In this document: positions 8,505 through 16,937 of the stretch, in pieces
Layout: each line of letters begins with the position of its first letter
Position numbering within the stretch: the stretch's first letter is position 1
Assembly: GCA_951801825.1 (NCBI GenBank)
Contig: CATOOF010000001.1
Location: 264,936-328,935 of the forward strand
Source: an uncultured Alphaproteobacteria bacterium
Lineage (GTDB): Bacteria > Pseudomonadota > Alphaproteobacteria > Rs-D84
Length of the DNA: 64,000 nt
Direction of reading: 5' to 3'
Notes under the pieces: generated by a model
What the model was told of the DNA's origin: nothing
The model's input: only the letters and a program-made list of their open reading frames with translations
The model's database searches: none
Made by a program: the position numbers and the translations under genes

Positions 8505-9485
8505 GTGAAATTCAAGAAATTACTTTCTTTATCTGCATCATTCATCGTGCCGATTGTTTTTGTCAGCGGGTTGGCAACGGTCGGAATTGATAAGGGTGTC
8601 GGTTCGCAGGCGCAAAAAGCAAGCGTGCGTACGAATGTTATACCAAAGCAAAAACTAAAGATAAAAAACGATACAATCGTGTTGACGGATGAAAACTTTA
8701 ATACTGCTTTTAAACATGCGGCGGCGGCTTATTTTGTGCCGAATTCCAATACGATTTATGTTAATACATTTGTGGCGGATACGGATAACGATCATATCAG
8801 AAAAACGGTAGAACTGAACAATCTTGGGCGTCCGCTTGTCATGCGTCACGAGATGGAGCATGCTAAAAAGGCGCATATTACAAACAACAATAAAAATCGT
8901 TCGGGATGGCATCGTGCCCGCGTTTCTGTTATGGATGAAATGATGGCGCGCGGCGGCGAGTTTATAGAGGCCATCGAGTATCATATTGAAAACGGTGTGC
9001 CTTGTCCAAGTAACAGGGGCGGGTTTATTTATCACGTCGATAGTCTGGTTATGGCGCGCCATAATGAAATGGCTGGGGAAATGAGTGCTTTCTTGCCGGT
9101 TGATTTTCAGGACCGTCAAATCGCGGATATTATTATAAACAATGCGGCCGACAGATATTTACAAGTGCAAAAAAGTTATTTTTACACCAAAAGAATTAAA
9201 AATGAGCTAAACTGCATCCAGCGCAAGAAATACATTCCGAACGATAGTTGTGAAATAGTGCCCAGTTTGTTTAACTACTCGCCAGAAATTGACCAGTGGG
9301 GTGCCCTGTGGACGTATGATGTAAAATCGCAGTGGACGGTTACGGGCAAAAAGAGAGTAGATTTATGGAACGCGGCCAGTCAATCCACGCGTGATCGGAC
9401 AATCGCCAAAATTGATTCCGTTGTCCGCCAGTCTTTTGCACCCGGCCAAATGTTACTAAAATCTACTTTTTCAAAAACGCACTAA
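8505..9485 (+). CDS. Secreted HExxH metalloprotease-like protein, family unknown
   Basis: 326 aa, GTG start 8505 with AAGGGGG upstream. The first 27 residues are a signal peptide or membrane anchor (basic MKFKK, then hydrophobic). The key motif is HEMEHAKKAH at 115-124, an HExxH zinc site. A possible third ligand is the Glu of DEMMARGGEFIEAIEYH (145-160), which would make it a gluzincin, but I do not recognise the family. There are four scattered Cys in the second half. It is flanked by its own promoter and a palindromic terminator, and interrupts the parB-parA-rsmG order on the opposite strand. AT-richer than its neighbours, so it is probably a later insertion. It would act in the periplasm or outside the cell. 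Confidence 0.6.
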   Translation: MKFKKLLSLSASFIVPIVFVSGLATVGIDKGVGSQAQKASVRTNVIPKQKLKIKNDTIVLTDENFNTAFKHAAAAYFVPNSNTIYVNTFVADTDNDHIRKTVELNNLGRPLVMRHEMEHAKKAHITNNNKNRSGWHRARVSVMDEMMARGGEFIEAIEYHIENGVPCPSNRGGFIYHVDSLVMARHNEMAGEMSAFLPVDFQDRQIADIIINNAADRYLQVQKSYFYTKRIKNELNCIQRKKYIPNDSCEIVPSLFNYSPEIDQWGALWTYDVKSQWTVTGKKRVDLWNAASQSTRDRTIAKIDSVVRQSFAPGQMLLKSTFSKTH

Positions 9486-9498
9486 TATCAAAAAAATA

Positions 9499-9524
9499 CC
9501 GGTAATTTCACATGAAATTACCGG
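9499..9524. terminator. Perfect 12-bp palindrome: terminator and second parS-like site
   Basis: CCGGTAATTTCA-CA-TGAAATTACCGG lies between the convergent metalloprotease and rsmG genes and includes the rsmG stop codon. Its centre (9505-9518) is the exact reverse complement of the parS-like 14-mer at 8397-8410. The A-run on one side suits a minus-strand terminator; the plus-side T-run is weak. Terminator, ParB site or both. Confidence 0.45.
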
Positions 9525-10078
9525 ATGTTTTGTATAATTGTTATAAATCCGTCGCCTGTCTCTGATTTTATTAAATCATAGTCAAATTTGTATTTTGTTT
9601 TAGCAATGTTTATTTCTGATTCAATATCCCGGCCTTTTAGTAGAAAAAGCCGGCATTTTGTTTTTGCGACATAGTCCAATATTTTTATTAATGGTGCAAA
9701 CGCACGTGCGGTAAATACTGTTTTTCCGGCATTTACCGGTGTTTTTTGAATAAAATCCTCTACCCGGCCATGAAATATGGTCAAATTATTCAGCGCCAGT
9801 TTATTTTTTACCTCGTTTAAAAATGCGGCTTTTTTGCCAATTGATTCTATACATGTAACATTATACCCCAGTATTGCCAAAACCACACCGGGAAATCCGG
9901 CGCCACTGCCCAGGTCTATTATTGACACGTCGTTTGGCAAAACATTGGCCAGCTGGGCGCTGTCGGCAAAGTGGCGCGTTTCAATGTCGGTCAGCGTGCT
10001 GGGCGCGACCAGATTCATTTTTTCGGACCATTCGCGCAGCGTCTGCGCATACAAATCAAATTTATCTTTATTATTCAT
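9518..10078 (-). CDS. rsmG: 16S rRNA m7G527 methyltransferase RsmG (GidB)
   Basis: S-adenosylmethionine-dependent enzyme that methylates the 530 loop of 16S rRNA. 186 aa, slightly short. Motifs: EWSEKMNLVAPS, HFADSAQL, the SAM site SIIDLGSGAGFPGVVLAI (about 53-69) and TARAFAPLIKILDY. It is AT-richer than most genes here. It diverges from the TPR gene at 10105 with 26 bases between them. The usual mnmG neighbour is not in the window. Confidence 0.92.
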   Translation of the reverse strand: MNNKDKFDLYAQTLREWSEKMNLVAPSTLTDIETRHFADSAQLANVLPNDVSIIDLGSGAGFPGVVLAILGYNVTCIESIGKKAAFLNEVKNKLALNNLTIFHGRVEDFIQKTPVNAGKTVFTARAFAPLIKILDYVAKTKCRLFLLKGRDIESEINIAKTKYKFDYDLIKSETGDGFITIIQNIR

Positions 10079-10104
10079 AAGGTTTATTGTAGCATAATAT
10101 TGTC

Positions 10105-11721
10105 ATGAGAAAAATAGAAACTTTATTTGTAGGCGCGGGCTTGATTGTCGCGCTGGCGGCGACCGGAACTGTTGTTTGGCGTGCAATGACGCCTGTGGCG
10201 GATAATGTGTCGCATAGTTATCCTGTAACAAAATACGGCGCTTTTTTGGCCGCCCAGCATGCTATTTATATAAATGATTTTGAGCGTGCGGCCGATTTTA
10301 GTCGCAATTTGGACAATATGGAATACGCGGTTGTTTATAATACGCGCATGCTGTCGGAATTCCTTAGCGGAAATTTGCCGATGGACGCAAAGCTGATGCG
10401 TGATGAGAAAAACGCGGCGGCCCGTCTTATATACGACGCATATTTGGTTGACCAGGGAAAATGGGACGAATTGTACAAGCGGCACAAGAAAGACACGTCG
10501 GCCCTGTCTGCGCCGTTGCGGATATGGTCGTCTGTTGCCACAGGCCACAGCGCAGATGCTGTAAAATTTGTGGAAAAACTGCCGACGAACGAGTCGTGGA
10601 AGGCCTTTATGCGCGGCCAGATTTACGCCCAGACCGGCGATGTTAAGCGTGCCGCCAAAGAATTTCAGGCGGTGTCATCCGACTTTATGAACATAAACGA
10701 CTATTTGTACGTCATGTCGTTTTTTAAGGCCAATGACATGGACGCCGCGGCGGCAAAACTGCGTGATGATTTTACATCAAAACCCGGCGGGATGTACATG
10801 CTGGGATATGATGGTATTCCGGATTGGTCCGTTTACCAGGGCGACAAGAATGCATTGGCGTTCAGTCTGATTCAAAGTGTTTCGCACACCCAGATTATGA
10901 TGTATTCTGATTTGGCGCTGTTGTTGTTGCGTTTTGCCCAGATTACGGGCCCGTCTTATTACGGCGACAATGATGCTGTAAATTATTACCTGGGCCAGTA
11001 TTTTTATAATAATGTCGGCGATTATGCCAAATATTTTACCGCGATAAAAAAGGATAGCCCGTTTTATTTGTTCGGTGTTTTGCGCATGTCTGACAAAAGT
11101 GGGGATGTTGATGCGCTGGCGGCGGCGTTTGATGAAAACCCGTTGTTTGTCCCCGGTGCAAACAGTCTGATTGCGCATTATGTTTCGCATGGCGACCGTC
11201 GTTCTGCGATGCGCATCGTGGCGCGTGCACTCGATGATACGAACATAACGCCAATGGGCCGCGGGTATTTTTTAAAGAGCAGGGCGCATATAAATTTTGT
11301 TTTTGATGATTTGGACGCCGCCCAGGCCGATTTGCGTGCCGCATCGGATTTGATGACGGTTGATGGAGAGGTGCTGGCGTTACAGTCCAAAATATGGGCG
11401 CGCCAGAACAGGGAACTGGAAAATGCATATGAATATGCGATGGGATTGGTTCGCCAGAATCCAACTGATGTTGTTGCATGGGATGTTCTGGGGCGTGTTG
11501 TGGCTGTGCGCGAAAGTCCCGCCGCCGCACTGGAGTTGATAGAGCGTGTGGGCGAAGTATCAAATTCGTGTTCGTCGTTGTTTGAACAGCTCGGCGATTT
11601 ATATGTCCAGGCGGGAAATATAAAACTGGCGCGTGATGCATATATGCGTGCGATTGATTTGGCGGGCGACGGTTTGTCGGTTGTTCCGCAGCTGGAAAAA
11701 AAGATAAGGAATTTAAAATGA
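10105..11721 (+). CDS. TPR-repeat protein with N-terminal membrane anchor, function unknown
   Basis: 538 aa. Residues 7-27 form a hydrophobic helix (FVGAGLIVALAATGTVVW), so the protein is probably held in the inner membrane with the rest in the periplasm. The body is alpha-helical with TPR-like stretches, clearest at RGQIYAQTGDVKRAAKEFQAV and LFEQLGDLYVQAGNIKLARDAYMRAI near the end. No catalytic motif was seen. The stop overlaps the gpsA start (ATGATGG), so the two are translationally coupled. A CATAAT at 10093-10098 would place the transcript start at about the ATG. Confidence 0.7.
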   Translation: MRKIETLFVGAGLIVALAATGTVVWRAMTPVADNVSHSYPVTKYGAFLAAQHAIYINDFERAADFSRNLDNMEYAVVYNTRMLSEFLSGNLPMDAKLMRDEKNAAARLIYDAYLVDQGKWDELYKRHKKDTSALSAPLRIWSSVATGHSADAVKFVEKLPTNESWKAFMRGQIYAQTGDVKRAAKEFQAVSSDFMNINDYLYVMSFFKANDMDAAAAKLRDDFTSKPGGMYMLGYDGIPDWSVYQGDKNALAFSLIQSVSHTQIMMYSDLALLLLRFAQITGPSYYGDNDAVNYYLGQYFYNNVGDYAKYFTAIKKDSPFYLFGVLRMSDKSGDVDALAAAFDENPLFVPGANSLIAHYVSHGDRRSAMRIVARALDDTNITPMGRGYFLKSRAHINFVFDDLDAAQADLRAASDLMTVDGEVLALQSKIWARQNRELENAYEYAMGLVRQNPTDVVAWDVLGRVVAVRESPAAALELIERVGEVSNSCSSLFEQLGDLYVQAGNIKLARDAYMRAIDLAGDGLSVVPQLEKKIRNLK

Positions 11722-12578
11722 TGGTTGGTGTAATAGGGGCGGGTGCCTGGGGAACCGCGCTGGCGATAACCGCGGCGCGTGGCGGTGCCGATGTTTCGTT
11801 GTGGTCGTATGACGGCGGGATAAAGGAATTTGACGGCGTTTCCATCCCCGATAGTGTCCGCGTTACCACAAAATTATCAGATTTGTCTGCTGCGGACGTA
11901 TGGCTGATTGTGACGCCTGCGGCGTATTTTCGTGAAACGTTGCGTATCGCGCGTCCGCATTACAACGGGGTTCCGGTTATCATTTGTACCAAGGGAGCGG
12001 AATATTCCACCGGCGATTTCATGTCAGAGGTATTGCGTGCCGAGTTGCCGGAATGCAAAGATTTTGGTGTTTTGTCCGGCCCCCAGTTCGCGGCCGAGGT
12101 TGCGCGTGGTGTTCCGACCGGTTCCACCCTGGCGGGAACGCCTGCGGCGCGTAGTGCCGGTGCGGCGGCGTTAAATCAGCTTTATATCAGTGAAAGTGAC
12201 GACGTTATCGGGACGGAAATCTGTGGCGTGGGCAAGAATGCCGTTGCGCTTATCTGTGGCTATACCAGTGTTGTATCCGGCGAGAACGAGCGTGCCATGA
12301 TATTCACCCGCGCCTGGGGCGAGGTGGTAAACATAGGTCTTGCCCTGGGGTCGGATGTGCGCACATTTTTAGATTTGTGTGGTATCGGTGATTTGTTCCT
12401 GTCTGCGACGTCGCCCACATCGCGTAATTTTTCGGCCGGTATGGCGATTGCCCGCGGGGAAGAGATTGTCGGCACGGTCGAGGGGATATTTGCCCTTGGC
12501 GGCATTTTACGCCGTGCCAATGCATTGGGCGTGGCGACACCGGTGCTGTGTCAGATGCATGAAAAACTAAATATATGA
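11718..12578 (+). CDS. gpsA: Glycerol-3-phosphate dehydrogenase [NAD(P)+]
   Basis: Reduces dihydroxyacetone phosphate to sn-glycerol-3-phosphate for phospholipid synthesis. 286 aa, shorter than the usual 320-340. Motifs: Rossmann GAGAWGTALA (7-16), LSGPQFAAEVARGVPT, catalytic Lys in GVGKNAVALICG and GIGDLFLSATSPTSRNFSAG. The shortening lies in the loops of the N-terminal domain; catalytic landmarks are intact. It overlaps the TPR gene by four bases. Confidence 0.9.
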   Translation: MMVGVIGAGAWGTALAITAARGGADVSLWSYDGGIKEFDGVSIPDSVRVTTKLSDLSAADVWLIVTPAAYFRETLRIARPHYNGVPVIICTKGAEYSTGDFMSEVLRAELPECKDFGVLSGPQFAAEVARGVPTGSTLAGTPAARSAGAAALNQLYISESDDVIGTEICGVGKNAVALICGYTSVVSGENERAMIFTRAWGEVVNIGLALGSDVRTFLDLCGIGDLFLSATSPTSRNFSAGMAIARGEEIVGTVEGIFALGGILRRANALGVATPVLCQMHEKLNI

Positions 12579-12585
12579 ATACTGT

Positions 12586-12611
12586 AATAATCCGGCATTT
12601 GCCGGATTATT
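12586..12611 (+). terminator. Terminator of gpsA
   Basis: AATAATCCGGC-ATTT-GCCGGATTATT, starting 8 bases after the gpsA stop, followed by a weak T-rich stretch. Confidence 0.7.
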
Positions 12612-12673
12612 TATTGATTTTCCGAATTTTATCTTGTATCTTATTTCATAAGAAAATCGAAGGGGTTTTAACA

Positions 12674-12874
12674 ATGGATGCCGAGAAATTATCATTTGAA
12701 GACGCATATAAACAGTTAATGGATTTGGTAAAAAAGATGGAGGGTGGCGAACTGCCGCTGGCGGCGTCTGTTGCCGCGTATGAACAGGGTATAAAGCTAA
12801 AAGCGTATTGCGAGCAGCTGCTGAAAGAGGCGGAGCTGAAAATCGAAACCCTGAAAGTTGGAACAAATCAGTAA
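12674..12874 (+). CDS. xseB: Exodeoxyribonuclease VII small subunit
   Basis: Small subunit that joins several copies to XseA to degrade single-stranded DNA. 66 aa from ATG 12674, the normal family size. Pattern: LSFEDAYKQLMDLVKKMEGG, LPLAASVAAYEQGIKLKAYC and a C-terminal helix EQLLKEAELKIETL. xseA and the usual downstream ispA/dxs are absent; the next gene is mutS. Confidence 0.92.
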   Translation: MDAEKLSFEDAYKQLMDLVKKMEGGELPLAASVAAYEQGIKLKAYCEQLLKEAELKIETLKVGTNQ

Positions 12875-12898
12875 TTTTTTTATCAAACGGATATAACA

Positions 12899-15442
12899 GT
12901 GGCGGATAAAAGTAAACTAAGCCCGGTCATGCAACAGTACGTTGACATGAAGGCCGAAAACCCCGATGCCTTGCTGATGTTTCGGCTGGGTGATTTTTAT
13001 GAGGCGTTTTTTGACGACGCCCGCCAGATAAGCGAAAGTTTGTCCCTGGTTTTAACACAGCGTGGTACGGACGCCTCTGGCGAGAATATTCCGATGTGCG
13101 GTATTCCGTGGCATGCGGCGGATAATTATTTCGGGCGCCTGGTACGGACCGGGTTTAAGGTCGCACTGGTAGAGCAAATGGAAACCCCCGCCCAGGCCAA
13201 GGCCCGCGGCCACAAGTATATCGAGCGAAAGGTCGTTCGCGTTTTAACGCCCGGCACGCTGACGGATGAAAATCTGCTGTCGCCAAAGAATTCGAATTTC
13301 CTGGTTGCTATTGCGCCTGTGGCGGGGGCTTATGAAATCGCGGGATGCGACATATCAACGGGGGAATTTTTCATCGGCCAAAGTGCTAATTTAATTGATG
13401 ACATGGTGCGCATCAACCCGGCAGAGGTTATATATCCGGCCGCCATAGCCGAGGAAGAGACGATAATGCGCCTGCGCGATACGTTTAAAACGACGCCGGT
13501 GTTTGAAAAGCTGTATCTGCGTGCGGACATAGACACAATTGTATCGCGCATATTCGGCGGTGCGGTCCCCGACGGGGCGGATGTAACCACCACGGGGGCG
13601 ATTGCGCTGTTGGCGGGATATTTGTTCAACACCCAGCGCGGTGCAAACATAACGTTTCGTGCGGCGCGCCGTTTTAATTCCGGGGCGCAGTTGTTGATTG
13701 ATTCCGCCACCTGGAAAAGCCTTGAAATAGATGCCCCCATTAACGATGGTGGCACGTGCCTGCTGGATGTGTTGGATAATACCAAGACGGCCGCCGGCGC
13801 GCGTCGTCTGCGTGGGTATTTGCGCTCGCTGACGGGCGATATAAAAGAAATCCATGCCCGCCAAGAGCATATTGGTCACCTGATGCTAAACCCTGATATC
13901 ATGGGGGCGTTGGCGGGGGCATTGGCGTCGGTACCCGATGTCGGGCGCAGTTTGTCGCGCCTGTTGTCAAACCGGGGCAGTCCGCGCGACCTGCGTCATA
14001 TTTCAGATTTTATGATTGAACTGCCCAATGTAAAGATGATGGGTATGCGGCTCGACGGTCGCCTGGCGGCCCAGTTCGCAGACATAGAAACCCATGACAC
14101 GCTGGCGGGGCGTTTGCGGTTTGCGCTGGCGGATTCGCTGCCGACGTTTTTCCGTGACGGCGGCGTTATTCGCGATGGTTTTGACCCGTCGCTGGATAAC
14201 ATGCGCGGCTTGTCCCACGGGGCCAAGGAAACTATTGCCGCGCTTCAGGCGGAATATGCCGCATCTACGGGTGTTAACACGCTAAAGATAAAATATAACA
14301 ACATCCTTGGGTATTTTATAGAGGTTCCATCCGCCCGCGCCGATGCATTGATGCATCCCGAGAGTGGGTTTATCCACCGCCAAACAATGGCGGGCAACAT
14401 GCGCTTTACAACGCCGCGCCTGATTGATTTGGATAACGATGTTCGCAGCGCGGCCGAGCGTGCCGCCGGCATAGAGGCCCAGATAGTCGAAGGCTTTATC
14501 GAAAATATAAAAGAAATCGCGGATTCGTTGCTGGCCGCGGCCGAACTGATTGCGGATGCAGACGTATGGTATTCGCTTGCCACTGTGTCGCAACGCTATA
14601 ACTGGACGCGTCCGGTTGTAACATCCGATTGCGATTTTGATGTGACCGGCGGCCGTCATCCGGTAATTGAATACGTTCTGCGTACGCGTGCGGATAATTT
14701 TGTTAAAAACGACTGTAACCTGGGCGGGTGTCCGATTGCATTGCTGACGGGTCCAAATATGGCCGGTAAATCGACATATCTGCGCCAGAACGCGCTTTTG
14801 GTGGTTTTGACCCATATGGGGTGCTTTGTGCCGGCAACGCGCGCCTGCATCGGAATTTGCGACCAATTATTCAGTCGCGTTGGCGCATCTGACAATCTGG
14901 CGGCGGGCCAATCGACATTTATGGTTGAAATGGCTGAAACGGCAAACATTTTAAACCGCGCCACGGACAAGTCTTTTATTATATTTGACGAGATTGGCCG
15001 CGGCACCGCCACATATGACGGTATGGCGATTGCCCAGGCGGTTTTAGAATACTTAAACACACTGGGGGCGCGTTGCCTGTTTGCGACGCATTACCACGAA
15101 CTGACCGCGCTGTCGGCGGATACCGATGGCGGCCTGGCACGTGTGGCCTGCTTAACGATTGACGTACGCGAGCATAATAACGAAATCGTATTTTTGCATA
15201 AGATAATACCCGGGGTTGCGAACCGTTCATACGGTATTCATGTCGCGCGCATGGCGGGCATGCCTGCATCGGTCGTCGAACGCGCGTCGGCGGTTCTGGG
15301 CGCGCTGGAGGATACGCATGCATCTGTATCGGCGATGCCCGCCGCCACGGCCGGGCCGGCGCCGGCTGCCACACCCGCACCAAAGGCGCACCGCGTGGAA
15401 AGTCCGAAAACAGACGTCCCCCAGCTTAGCTTGTTTGGATAA
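12899..15442 (+). CDS. mutS: DNA mismatch repair protein MutS
   Basis: Recognises mismatches and recruits MutL. 847 aa with a GTG start at 12899. Motifs: the mismatch-reading GDFYEAFFDDA near residue 35, connector and lever domains, Walker A GPNMAGKSTYLRQN, ASDNLAAGQSTFMVEM, Walker B FIIFDEIGRGTATYDG and ATHYHELT, then the GIHVARMAGMP helix-turn-helix. It ends in PQLSLFG, the typical beta-clamp-like tail. Spacing to truB is 3 bases. Confidence 0.97.
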   Translation: MADKSKLSPVMQQYVDMKAENPDALLMFRLGDFYEAFFDDARQISESLSLVLTQRGTDASGENIPMCGIPWHAADNYFGRLVRTGFKVALVEQMETPAQAKARGHKYIERKVVRVLTPGTLTDENLLSPKNSNFLVAIAPVAGAYEIAGCDISTGEFFIGQSANLIDDMVRINPAEVIYPAAIAEEETIMRLRDTFKTTPVFEKLYLRADIDTIVSRIFGGAVPDGADVTTTGAIALLAGYLFNTQRGANITFRAARRFNSGAQLLIDSATWKSLEIDAPINDGGTCLLDVLDNTKTAAGARRLRGYLRSLTGDIKEIHARQEHIGHLMLNPDIMGALAGALASVPDVGRSLSRLLSNRGSPRDLRHISDFMIELPNVKMMGMRLDGRLAAQFADIETHDTLAGRLRFALADSLPTFFRDGGVIRDGFDPSLDNMRGLSHGAKETIAALQAEYAASTGVNTLKIKYNNILGYFIEVPSARADALMHPESGFIHRQTMAGNMRFTTPRLIDLDNDVRSAAERAAGIEAQIVEGFIENIKEIADSLLAAAELIADADVWYSLATVSQRYNWTRPVVTSDCDFDVTGGRHPVIEYVLRTRADNFVKNDCNLGGCPIALLTGPNMAGKSTYLRQNALLVVLTHMGCFVPATRACIGICDQLFSRVGASDNLAAGQSTFMVEMAETANILNRATDKSFIIFDEIGRGTATYDGMAIAQAVLEYLNTLGARCLFATHYHELTALSADTDGGLARVACLTIDVREHNNEIVFLHKIIPGVANRSYGIHVARMAGMPASVVERASAVLGALEDTHASVSAMPAATAGPAPAATPAPKAHRVESPKTDVPQLSLFG

Positions 15443-15445
15443 AAT

Positions 15446-16318
15446 ATGAAAAATTGCTGGATTATTTTGGATAAGACGCCCGGCCTGTTCAGCCGCACCG
15501 CCGGTGGGCGTGTGGCGCGTATGCTGGGGACTAAAAAGTTCGGGCATATCGGCACCTTAGACCCCATGGCGTCTGGTGTTTTAGCCATTGCGATTGGCGA
15601 TGCGACCAAAATGATTCCGTTTGTAGAAGAGCAGGGCGGCCCAGAAAAAGAATATCTCTTTTCCCTACAGTTCGGGTTTGAAACGGATACCCTGGACATT
15701 ACGGGGCGCGAGATGCGCCGCGATGACTTTATCCCAGAGCAGGGGGCCGTCCGCGCCGCGCTGGGCGCGTTTATAGGGGATATTATGCAAACGCCGCCGG
15801 CATATTCGGCCGTGCATATATCTGGCCGGCGCGCGTATGAGGTGGTGCGTGGGGGCGGTGCGCCCGAAATACCGCCGCGGCGCGTTCATATTTCCGAACT
15901 GGAATTTACCGGTTGTAAGGGCCTGTCATGGCATTTTCGCGTCAGGTGCCGGCGTGGTACATACGTGCGCAGCCTGGCCCGTGACATCGCCGCGAAATGC
16001 GGCGCCATGGCGACGGTTGACATGATACGGCGCACGGTATCGGGCCACGCCACGCTTAAATCCGCGGTGACACTTGATTTTTTGGAAAATCTGTTTAATA
16101 ATGGTGGCGATATCGGACAATATCTGATGTCGGTGGACTATGGACTGGGGGACATTCCGGTCTGTAATCTAAGTGATAAAGACGCATCTTTGTATAAAAA
16201 TGGCGGCTTTATTGAAACAGCGGGCGATGACGGTCTGCGCCGTGTCTATGGTGGCGATACATTTATCGGCATCGGCATTATTACGGATGGCATACTGCGC
16301 CCGAAAAGAACAATTTAA
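15446..16318 (+). CDS. truB: tRNA pseudouridine-55 synthase TruB
   Basis: Makes pseudouridine 55 in the T-loop of tRNAs. 290 aa. The catalytic Asp is in GHIGTLDPMASGVLAIAIG (about 36-54); other landmarks are KEYLFSLQFGFETDTLD, TPPAYSAVHISGRRAYE and CRRGTYVRSLARDI. It is followed 19 bases later by rpsO, the common truB-rpsO order. rbfA, often upstream, is missing. Confidence 0.95.
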   Translation: MKNCWIILDKTPGLFSRTAGGRVARMLGTKKFGHIGTLDPMASGVLAIAIGDATKMIPFVEEQGGPEKEYLFSLQFGFETDTLDITGREMRRDDFIPEQGAVRAALGAFIGDIMQTPPAYSAVHISGRRAYEVVRGGGAPEIPPRRVHISELEFTGCKGLSWHFRVRCRRGTYVRSLARDIAAKCGAMATVDMIRRTVSGHATLKSAVTLDFLENLFNNGGDIGQYLMSVDYGLGDIPVCNLSDKDASLYKNGGFIETAGDDGLRRVYGGDTFIGIGIITDGILRPKRTI

Positions 16319-16337
16319 AACAAAAAAAGGAAAAGAA

Positions 16338-16610
16338 ATGTCCATTACAAAAGCAAAGACAGCGGAACTGGTAAAATCTTACAAGACAACTGATACCGAC
16401 AATGGCGGCAGTGCAGAGGCACAGGTTGCAATTTTAACAGAACGTATCCGCAACTTGACGGACCACATGAAGGCTAACCATAAGGACCAGCACTCAAAGC
16501 GTGGCTTGTTGCTGATGGTTAACCGCCGCAAGAAATTGCTGGCCTACATCAAGAAAAACGATGTTGCGAAATACGAAGAACTGATTAAGAAATTAGGTCT
16601 GCGTAAATAA
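16338..16610 (+). CDS. rpsO: Ribosomal protein S15
   Basis: Primary binder of the central domain of 16S rRNA in the 30S subunit. Start ATG 16338 with AAAAAGGAAAAGAA upstream gives 90 aa, the exact family size. Core: GSAEAQVAILTERIRNLTDH, then HKDQHSKRGLLLMVNRRKKL. Longer in-frame extensions would run back into truB. pnp, the usual partner, is not downstream. Confidence 0.97.
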   Translation: MSITKAKTAELVKSYKTTDTDNGGSAEAQVAILTERIRNLTDHMKANHKDQHSKRGLLLMVNRRKKLLAYIKKNDVAKYEELIKKLGLRK

Positions 16611-16614
16611 TATC

Positions 16615-16640
16615 ACGCCGGGTTTCCCCGGCGTTTTTTT
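16615..16640 (+). terminator. Terminator of rpsO
   Basis: CGCCGGG-TTTC-CCCGGCG followed by TTTTTTT, 5 bases after the rpsO stop. Confidence 0.9.
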
Positions 16641-16680
16641 ATGTCATTGCGTGGGGGTGCTGTTGCAACCCAGTTAATAT

Positions 16681-16709
16681 TTGCAAATAGCAAAATAATC
16701 CTGTATAAT
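16681..16709 (+). promoter_or_regulatory. Promoter of structured RNA copy A
   Basis: TTGCAA (16681-16686), exactly 17 bases, TATAAT (16704-16709). Predicted start near 16716. It lies after the rpsO terminator, so copy A is an independent transcription unit. Confidence 0.7.
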
Positions 16710-16715
16710 TATCCT

Positions 16716-16887
16716 TGTATCAGCGTGTTGCGGATATGAGGCTTCTAAACCTCTTGATTCAGAGCGTACCAGCGTACGAAAATGGCTCCAAACTTGGTTG
16801 GAGGGGGTGAATAAATTGAATAAACCCGCTACTGCTCTGAAGGTAGTTTAGAACCTCCAGCCACCCTAAGTTTAGAGGGTGGTTTTT
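16716..16887 (+). ncRNA. Unrecognised structured RNA, copy A
   Basis: No open frame of note. Helices: P1 GAGG(C)TTCTAAA 16738-16749 with TTTAGAACCTC 16847-16857; P2 TTCAGAGC 16758-16765 with GCTCTGAA 16834-16841; P3 GTAC/GTAC 16766-16777; a hairpin CTCCAA/TTGGAG 16786-16803; P4 GGGT/ACCC 16805-16827 with the conserved A/T-rich loop ending ATTGAATAA. It ends in the terminator CCACCC/GGGTGG plus T5 (16861-16887). GGTTGGAGG (16796-16804) can also pair with the CCTCCAGCC just before the terminator, an alternative fold. The same architecture, with compensating base changes, is seen in copies B and C. Family unknown to me. Confidence 0.72.
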
Positions 16888-16902
16888 GCATTTATTTTTT
16901 TC

Positions 16903-16931
16903 TTGCGCTATTCCTATTGATGTGATATTAT
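16903..16931 (+). promoter_or_regulatory. Promoter of structured RNA copy B
   Basis: TTGCGC (16903-16908), 17 bases, TATTAT (16926-16931), starting 15 bases past the T-run of copy A. Predicted start near 16938. Confidence 0.6.
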
Positions 16932-16937
16932 TCATTT

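Noticed and set aside
11931-11945. parS half-site CGTGAAAC inside gpsA
   Set aside because: Only one half matches and it is within coding sequence; not a palindrome.
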